From a virus, in the IMG/VR virus record IMGVR_UViG_3300043468_000664, positions 1 to 44,392 of that record: DNA of 44,392 bases. One strand, 5' to 3'. Below, one piece after another: positions 39,585 to 44,392 of this stretch. The position numbers and the translations under genes are program-made. The first letter of the stretch is position 1; each line of letters opens with the position of its first letter. Below the pieces are notes generated by a model. The model searched no databases. It was given only the letters and a program-made list of their open reading frames with translations, and was not told the origin of the DNA.

Positions 39585-41090
39585 CTAAGTAAATGACCGA
39601 GAACTACCGACAAAGTCTTCTGCGAAATACGTAATATCGCAGTACCCTTGCATCAGTAGCGTTCCCGAACTTCCTACTGACACAGAATCCGACTTACCTA
39701 AGTTCGGTTGCTTGAACGGCGAATCCGAGACAGTGGTTGAGTCAGACAGGACTTTTGATAGCAAGCGTACCAACTGGTCAACTGCTACAGAGGAATCATC
39801 AATGCTACGTAGGTATGTAGCAATCAAGACAAACTGATCAGAGATCTGAGTTTCGTCTGCTAGCCCCTTAAACAAAGCCAAGACAGAATCGTCTGATACC
39901 AACGAACTGTCTGCGCGAGGCTTAGACAGTTCTTGTGATACCAGGTCAAACAGATCAACGCTGTCAAATAAAGGCTTCGACAACGATACTACAGCTGTGT
40001 CAGCAACTGACAATGCTTCGTTAAGCGCCTTAGATATCTCCAAGACATCTACGTCAGACAAAATACCGGAGTCAGCAGCGTTACGTATCGACGTCAGCGC
40101 AAGTAGGATAGTATCCGTGACTGTTGCAACGTGGGCTACAATCTTGTTGATCTGCAGTTCGTGCTGATCCTCAGCAGTAGCACGGATGAGATCATCGACG
40201 GCCTTCTGTACCGAGCTTACGAACGCATCAGCAACGGACGGGAACTCAAAGAGGCCTTTGTCAAACACGCGTGCTGCTGCGTCAGTCAGTTCCGCATCAT
40301 TGGCGAGGGCTTTATTGCTGGCCAGAACACTCTGGTCAGCGACAAACCCGGCGTCGTCAAACTGGCGTACGTAGTCAACCTGACGAACAAAGTTGTCAGT
40401 AGCTGCAGCAACGTTGCTAGTAAACTTAAAGAAGTTGACCTCTTGGTCGTCTTCAATAGTCAAAGCACCGTCGATGTCATCGGTTACTCCGACGACATCG
40501 GAGAGGCTCTTTTGGGCAGAGAACTGATGCAAGTCCGACAGAACTGCTGTGTCAGTCAGCGATTTGGAGACCGAGGCAAACGCTTCATCGGCAATGGCTA
40601 GCGCGTCTCCGACCACCTTGCCGGTAGCGAGCGACTTATTGTCTATAACAGCGGCAAGATCAACGAGAGCCTTGTAGACCGCATTGACCAATTTGTCTTG
40701 CGTCAAGGCGCCGTCTGCCAGCGCCTTTGCCACTGCTACGGCTCGGATGTCTACAAGTTGAAGTAGGTCTGAGTTGTTCTTAAAGATAGCCAGCGTTTCG
40801 GCATCTGTTAAGGCGACTGCATCTTGGGCCGATTTCTGGAAACCTAAAGCATGGGCATCGACTGCCCTAAATGCGTCAGTTAAACGCTTCGAAAAAGAAC
40901 GCTGCAGGTTTTCGTCTACGGAAACTCCGTCTTCCCGATCGACAAGGAGTAAAAACAGCCCCAGCTCATAGACTAGCGTAATGACCGCTGCCTGAGTAGC
41001 TGCGGCTAACTGCACGGCGGAAACCGATGCAGAGAGCGCCTGGGAAGATATGGCGCTCTTTATGACTGTCCAAGCGGCAGTCAGTTTCAC
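39585..41090 (-). CDS. highly repetitive virion protein
   Basis: A 501-aa protein made of about twenty irregular repeats of roughly 20 residues in which SK(S/A/P)L is followed by D and a (V/L)xD pair (KSLTDTAVLSDLH, KSLSDVVGVTDD, KALNEALSVADTA, KPLFDSVDLFD). The C-terminus (GYCDITYFAEDFVGSSRSF) is like the conserved end of some podovirus virion proteins. The regular Asp spacing suggests a metal-stabilised repeat rod. ATGA-coupled to the 41087 gene. Confidence 0.7.
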   Translation of the reverse strand: MKLTAAWTVIKSAISSQALSASVSAVQLAAATQAAVITLVYELGLFLLLVDREDGVSVDENLQRSFSKRLTDAFRAVDAHALGFQKSAQDAVALTDAETLAIFKNNSDLLQLVDIRAVAVAKALADGALTQDKLVNAVYKALVDLAAVIDNKSLATGKVVGDALAIADEAFASVSKSLTDTAVLSDLHQFSAQKSLSDVVGVTDDIDGALTIEDDQEVNFFKFTSNVAAATDNFVRQVDYVRQFDDAGFVADQSVLASNKALANDAELTDAAARVFDKGLFEFPSVADAFVSSVQKAVDDLIRATAEDQHELQINKIVAHVATVTDTILLALTSIRNAADSGILSDVDVLEISKALNEALSVADTAVVSLSKPLFDSVDLFDLVSQELSKPRADSSLVSDDSVLALFKGLADETQISDQFVLIATYLRSIDDSSVAVDQLVRLLSKVLSDSTTVSDSPFKQPNLGKSDSVSVGSSGTLLMQGYCDITYFAEDFVGSSRSFT

Positions 41091-41419
41091 GCGATGTCCT
41101 CACGGACTTTAAACTTCAACAAGTCGTAAACTGTCTGGCGCGCGTTGGTCGCGGACCAGTAGACCTCGATCTCCCCCTCGTACTCACCAGCCGGGACGTT
41201 AAGGTCACCGGCTTGCCAGGAAACGACAGCGATGCCGTTTGGGGCGTCAATAACTACGCCTTGCCGTGAAAACAACGAAGTAGTAGCGCCGACAGAGCGA
41301 AAGTGTAGGGTAACGGTAGCACCCGTTAGGTCTATGACCTGACCCGTATTTTCGTCGGTAAGCGTGAGGCGCACCTGAGGGCGGGTGTCCCCTTGAACGA
41401 GTTTAATTTTCTCTGCCAT
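41087..41419 (-). CDS. BppU-like N-terminal domain tail protein
   Basis: A 110-aa protein from the ATG at 41419. KLVQGDTRPQVRLTLTDENT, IDLTGATVTLHFR and GEYEGEIEVYW match the beta-sandwich N-terminal domain found in baseplate upper proteins and fibre attachment proteins. It may attach fibres to the tail. Placed between lysozyme and the repetitive protein. Confidence 0.7.
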   Translation of the reverse strand: MAEKIKLVQGDTRPQVRLTLTDENTGQVIDLTGATVTLHFRSVGATTSLFSRQGVVIDAPNGIAVVSWQAGDLNVPAGEYEGEIEVYWSATNARQTVYDLLKFKVREDIA

Positions 41420-41450
41420 CTTAAACCCTTCGTGTGGAGGTAGAGATCCC

Positions 41451-41966
41451 CTACCGGATATTAGCAGGATCGTTTGTACAATGCACGCCGGACAAGTACA
41501 AGGAACGCTCGTCCATACGCCGTTTGACCAGGCCAGGAAGTACCCGGCCACCGGCCTTAGTCCACTTCAGGAACTCATCAGCCGCTTCCTCAAACTCGCC
41601 CCGGTTGGTCTTCATCCGAAGGGAAGAACGCTGGAGATTGCCGAGGCCCACGTTGAAGGCAAAACTGACGAGAGAATCGAAAACTCCCTGACGGCCAGCA
41701 GCAGCAGGACACAGTCTAAGTACACCACGCTCAAAACGGCCAAGGTCTTCAGCAAGAAGAGCGTCAACTTCTCCCACGGAGAGGACTCTGTCCCAGCCAG
41801 GGGGTACCGATATATTACGCCGCTCCTCATACTTTATCCTCGTGTGGGTTGGGTCAATTACGTGGCCCACGCCGACCGTCCACAAAAGGGCAGGACAGCG
41901 GTAAGGCTTAGTCCGCACCCCTTCGTGGTGCTTGATCATCTGGATGGCGGCGGGGGAGACTTTCAC
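41451..41966 (-). CDS. phage lysozyme (T4/P22-type endolysin)
   Basis: A 171-aa protein with the E-C-T triad of glycoside hydrolase family 24: E15 (HHEGVRTKPYRCPALLWTVG), C24, T30, followed by GVGH and later VSFAFNVGLG and KRRMDERSLYL. It cleaves the peptidoglycan glycan chain. The start overlaps the holin stop by ATGA, forming a lysis operon. No signal peptide is evident, so it needs the holin for export. Confidence 0.9.
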   Translation of the reverse strand: MKVSPAAIQMIKHHEGVRTKPYRCPALLWTVGVGHVIDPTHTRIKYEERRNISVPPGWDRVLSVGEVDALLAEDLGRFERGVLRLCPAAAGRQGVFDSLVSFAFNVGLGNLQRSSLRMKTNRGEFEEAADEFLKWTKAGGRVLPGLVKRRMDERSLYLSGVHCTNDPANIR

Positions 41967-42448
41967 TTCTTGTTGAACGCCTGAGTGCCAAACCAGAAGG
42001 CGATTATGCTGCTGAGGATCAACATCTCGTCATCACCAAACACGTTCTCCATAGCCACGGCGAACGGTACGCCTTGGTTCCAGGCGTACCAGATGCCCGT
42101 AATGTTAAGGGCGACAAGCTCCAACACGAAGATGTAGGTGACGACCGGGCGAACGGAGGCCCGGAGGTTAATCATCCACTGGGATGCACCTTTGCCGATC
42201 TCGATGTCGTGCTGATACAGGGATTGGCGCTCTTCGCCTGCCGTTTGAGTTTGGATTTGCTCCAGTTTGATCTCTTCAACCCGAGCCTGAGCAAGAAAGC
42301 CCTTCTCGGCCAAAGCCAACTCACGCTCCTTCTGCGCGGCAACCAAGGCCAACTCGTGTTTCTTGTCCTGTCGATCTTGAAAAATCTGCAAAATCTTAGG
42401 AAGACCGCCTGCCAAAAATGACAGGAAGGTACTAATCATAGTCATCAT
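41963..42448 (-). CDS. holin-like membrane protein (GTA-holin type)
   Basis: A 161-aa protein: an N-terminal hydrophobic segment, a long charged helix (DRQDKKHELALVAAQKEREL), then two C-terminal membrane helices. SQWMINLRASVRPVVTYIFV is typical of three-TM holins like those of gene transfer agents. It starts inside the stop of the 42445 gene and is coupled by ATGA to lysozyme, as expected for a lysis cassette. Confidence 0.82.
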   Translation of the reverse strand: MMTMISTFLSFLAGGLPKILQIFQDRQDKKHELALVAAQKERELALAEKGFLAQARVEEIKLEQIQTQTAGEERQSLYQHDIEIGKGASQWMINLRASVRPVVTYIFVLELVALNITGIWYAWNQGVPFAVAMENVFGDDEMLILSSIIAFWFGTQAFNKK

Positions 42449-42600
42449 TTTTCGTTCCTCTTGTTAAGCAGATCAAACAAGGTCTTGATCTTATCCTCTA
42501 ATACCGCGACCCGCAGATCCAGCTTAGACAGCACGATGATAAGGGTGATCATCGCCAGAATAACTGGCCATGCGCGAGTAAAGATTTCAAAGAGTTCCAT
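42445..42600 (-). CDS. small membrane / coiled-coil protein of lysis cassette
   Basis: A 51-aa protein (MELFEIFTRAWPVILAMITL). One N-terminal membrane helix (about 10-25) and a C-terminal coiled coil (VAVLEDKIKTLFDLLNKR). AAGGGG precedes the ATG. ATGA overlap with the holin gene. This fits a holin-accessory or short inner-membrane spanin-like protein. Confidence 0.6.
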   Translation of the reverse strand: MELFEIFTRAWPVILAMITLIIVLSKLDLRVAVLEDKIKTLFDLLNKRNEK

Positions 42601-42609
42601 AGGTACCCC

Positions 42610-44392
42610 TTACAGCTGGTTATAAATTGGCAGCAGCCGGTCTTTCAACGTCCGGTCTATCCGCCAGCCATTAGTCATAGCGGTATCGATAGTCTCTGTC
42701 GTGGGTCCAAGAAGCGTAAACAGTGGGCTGTCGCCAAAGTTAGCAGCATTTGAAGCCCCTGTAGCTAGCCCAAATGGCCCGCTAAAGTTTGACCGCTCAA
42801 AGGCCGTTCCGAGATACTCAGACCAGTCCATACGGTCGGTCCGGAAGTACTTCTGGTCGGCCTCAACGAACGGTAAGAACGCTGCCAGGCCAAACTTTGC
42901 GTACTCGCGAAGTTCCATACCAAGCATTGCCAGCGGCATAGTCGCTACCGCAGTAAGCGCGAGCAGCCCGGCTGCGGACCCAACACGCTGCCACGGGGTT
43001 CCAATATTCTGCTCACGAAGTCTGGTTTCAGCCTCCGAGAACATACCGCCTAGGATGACCTTACCGTAGGAGTAAAAGTAACCTTTCAGCTGCCATATCA
43101 AAGCGAAGTGCGGATCAGACGCCCACACCGGTCGCTCTGCAGCATTAGGACGCAGCGTCGAAGATTCAACGAATCGCTGCAGCGCCTGAGTAACCTTCTT
43201 ACCTTCTGGCGTCGAAAGCTTGCGCCCACTGTTGAGCCAGCTCGTTACATCGGCTCGGGTCAGACCAAGCTCTTCGAGGTACCGATCCGATCGCGGGTTA
43301 TTGAACTCATTACGTGCGTGTTTCGTAATGAACTGCACGCCCATGCCGGTAGCAAACTCACGAGTGAACCGAGTGAACCAGTTCAAACCAGTCAACGAGA
43401 ACCAGTGGTCAGACCACTTACGAGCGGTCGGATCCATATAGTCGGCGTCCGCATCAGTGATCCACGCGTTAGCCACGGCTTCTGGCGTAACGACACCGAT
43501 GTCGCGAGCCAACTGTTTGGCCTCTTCGCGGTTTTTGATAGTCGCTACTACCTCTTTCATGCCAGTCGTCAGGTCGCCAAACTCTTTTGACGCGATAACC
43601 GGACCAGCCAGGTCTGTCACAGACGAGATTGCAGCAAACGGCAGGATAGTCACGAACTGAATGAACTGCCCCCAGCTGTTCAGCTTTCGCCAGAACGGAC
43701 TGAGCGGAGCGCGATAACCCATGTAGGTGTTGATAACCTGCAGCGCCTGCTCGCGATCCTCTGGTGCAAGAGCATCCAGCAGCGGCTTGAGGCGATCGTT
43801 ACCCTGGTCATCTTTGGTAGCGCGGTCGAACTCGACGCGCTTGATTACCTTGCGGACGTACTCAGAAAACGCCTGCTTTGGCGGGAGCAAAAAGCCGTTA
43901 TCTCGAAGCTGCTGGCGAGTTAAGTTCTTCGTTAACTCAAGCGCCTCGTTAACGCTAGCGGCCGGGTCCAACGGGTTGCCTTCTACGTCGGCGCCGTTAG
44001 TTACCGCCTGCTGAAGGTCTACGAGCTTCTGAACTCTGCTAGTTATTTTTGCGCGGTTTGCACTTGGGTCGGCCTGCAGAATCAAATCGACAAATGCTTG
44101 CGGGTCATTTGAGATAGCCACAAGATCAAGCAGACGCGGAAAGTAGTCGCGCTGGAAGCCGATCTTAGTCTTCGATGGGCTGACGTATTCTGAGTAGAAG
44201 TCCTCAAGGAACTGGCGGATGGCCAGCGCCTTACCGGTCAACTGTGCGGTCGGCGTGTCTGACGCTGCCTTATCGAACTCTGCGTCCAGAGCCGGATCAT
44301 CAAATGACCCTAACTCCGTATCAAGTCGGTTCTTATACAAGTCAAACGTACGCGCCGACTGCGGTACAAAACCAAGACGGCCTTTGCCGGTC
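42610..44392 (-). CDS. C-terminus of very large virion 'polyvalent' protein (cut by window edge)
   Basis: At least 594 codons run to the right edge with no stop; the frame continues upstream of the TTG at 44340. Segments include YFPRLLDLVAISNDP, FRRKLNSWGQ-like FWRKLNSWGQFIQFVTILPF, ASLLA hydrophobic stretches and WFTRFTREFATGMG. Together they resemble the C-terminal domains of giant injected phage polyvalent proteins (LPD38-type), which carry DNA-linked functions into the host. Enzymatic domains, if any, lie outside the window. Confidence 0.65.
   Translation of the reverse strand, partial: TGKGRLGFVPQSARTFDLYKNRLDTELGSFDDPALDAEFDKAASDTPTAQLTGKALAIRQFLEDFYSEYVSPSKTKIGFQRDYFPRLLDLVAISNDPQAFVDLILQADPSANRAKITSRVQKLVDLQQAVTNGADVEGNPLDPAASVNEALELTKNLTRQQLRDNGFLLPPKQAFSEYVRKVIKRVEFDRATKDDQGNDRLKPLLDALAPEDREQALQVINTYMGYRAPLSPFWRKLNSWGQFIQFVTILPFAAISSVTDLAGPVIASKEFGDLTTGMKEVVATIKNREEAKQLARDIGVVTPEAVANAWITDADADYMDPTARKWSDHWFSLTGLNWFTRFTREFATGMGVQFITKHARNEFNNPRSDRYLEELGLTRADVTSWLNSGRKLSTPEGKKVTQALQRFVESSTLRPNAAERPVWASDPHFALIWQLKGYFYSYGKVILGGMFSEAETRLREQNIGTPWQRVGSAAGLLALTAVATMPLAMLGMELREYAKFGLAAFLPFVEADQKYFRTDRMDWSEYLGTAFERSNFSGPFGLATGASNAANFGDSPLFTLLGPTTETIDTAMTNGWRIDRTLKDRLLPIYNQL

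Overview
The window is part of a tailed double-stranded DNA phage genome (Caudoviricetes). It has a P22-type portal, a terminase with ATPase and nuclease motifs, a lysozyme/holin cassette, tail-fibre genes, and a block of phage replication genes. No integrase, lysogeny repressor, major capsid or tape-measure gene is visible. The portal family and the very large 'polyvalent' protein at the right edge fit a short-tailed (podovirus-like) particle, but that is inference. The host is probably a proteobacterium: the phage encodes a CsrA homologue, a DnaA-box-like site sits by the putative origin, and one small protein (24277-24522) has the 'TRDDIIRMA...ERFAALVAAAEREACA' style common in beta- and gammaproteobacterial phages.

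Layout: (1) 1-4705, minus strand: HNH endonuclease, an unknown gene, small and large terminase, portal (cut by the left edge). (2) 4706-5044: divergent regulatory region. (3) 5045-24745, plus strand: the early/middle block. It starts with small orphan genes around a 0.4 kb iteron-rich probable origin (about 5560-5898), then many small unknown genes, a structured non-coding stretch (7949-8289), a MoxR ATPase / unknown / HExxH-vWA three-gene module (10380-13201), family A DNA polymerase, CsrA, primase-helicase, Cas4/RecB-like nuclease, SNF2-like helicase, a second PD-(D/E)XK-type nuclease and small coiled-coil or helix-turn-helix proteins. (4) 24735-44392, minus strand: a metallopeptidase, tail and fibre genes arranged as repeated cassettes, lysozyme, holin, a small membrane protein, and the C-terminus of a giant protein cut by the right edge. 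If the genome is circular or permuted, the capsid genes would lie between the portal (left edge) and the giant protein (right edge).

How it fits together: the plus-strand block copies DNA and reprograms the host. The two minus-strand arms build and package particles and lyse the cell. Three observations stand out. A 30-nt hairpin element occurs three times upstream of early genes with identical flanks and fully compensated stems. A phage CsrA occurs together with GGA-loop hairpins, both in a non-coding region resembling a CsrB/RsmZ decoy RNA and over several Shine-Dalgarno sites. An inverted cluster of eleven 9-bp iterons, with 21-22 bp spacing over most of its right half, sits beside a perfect DnaA-box match. 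All functional calls come from reading the sequence; no searches or folding programs were run.
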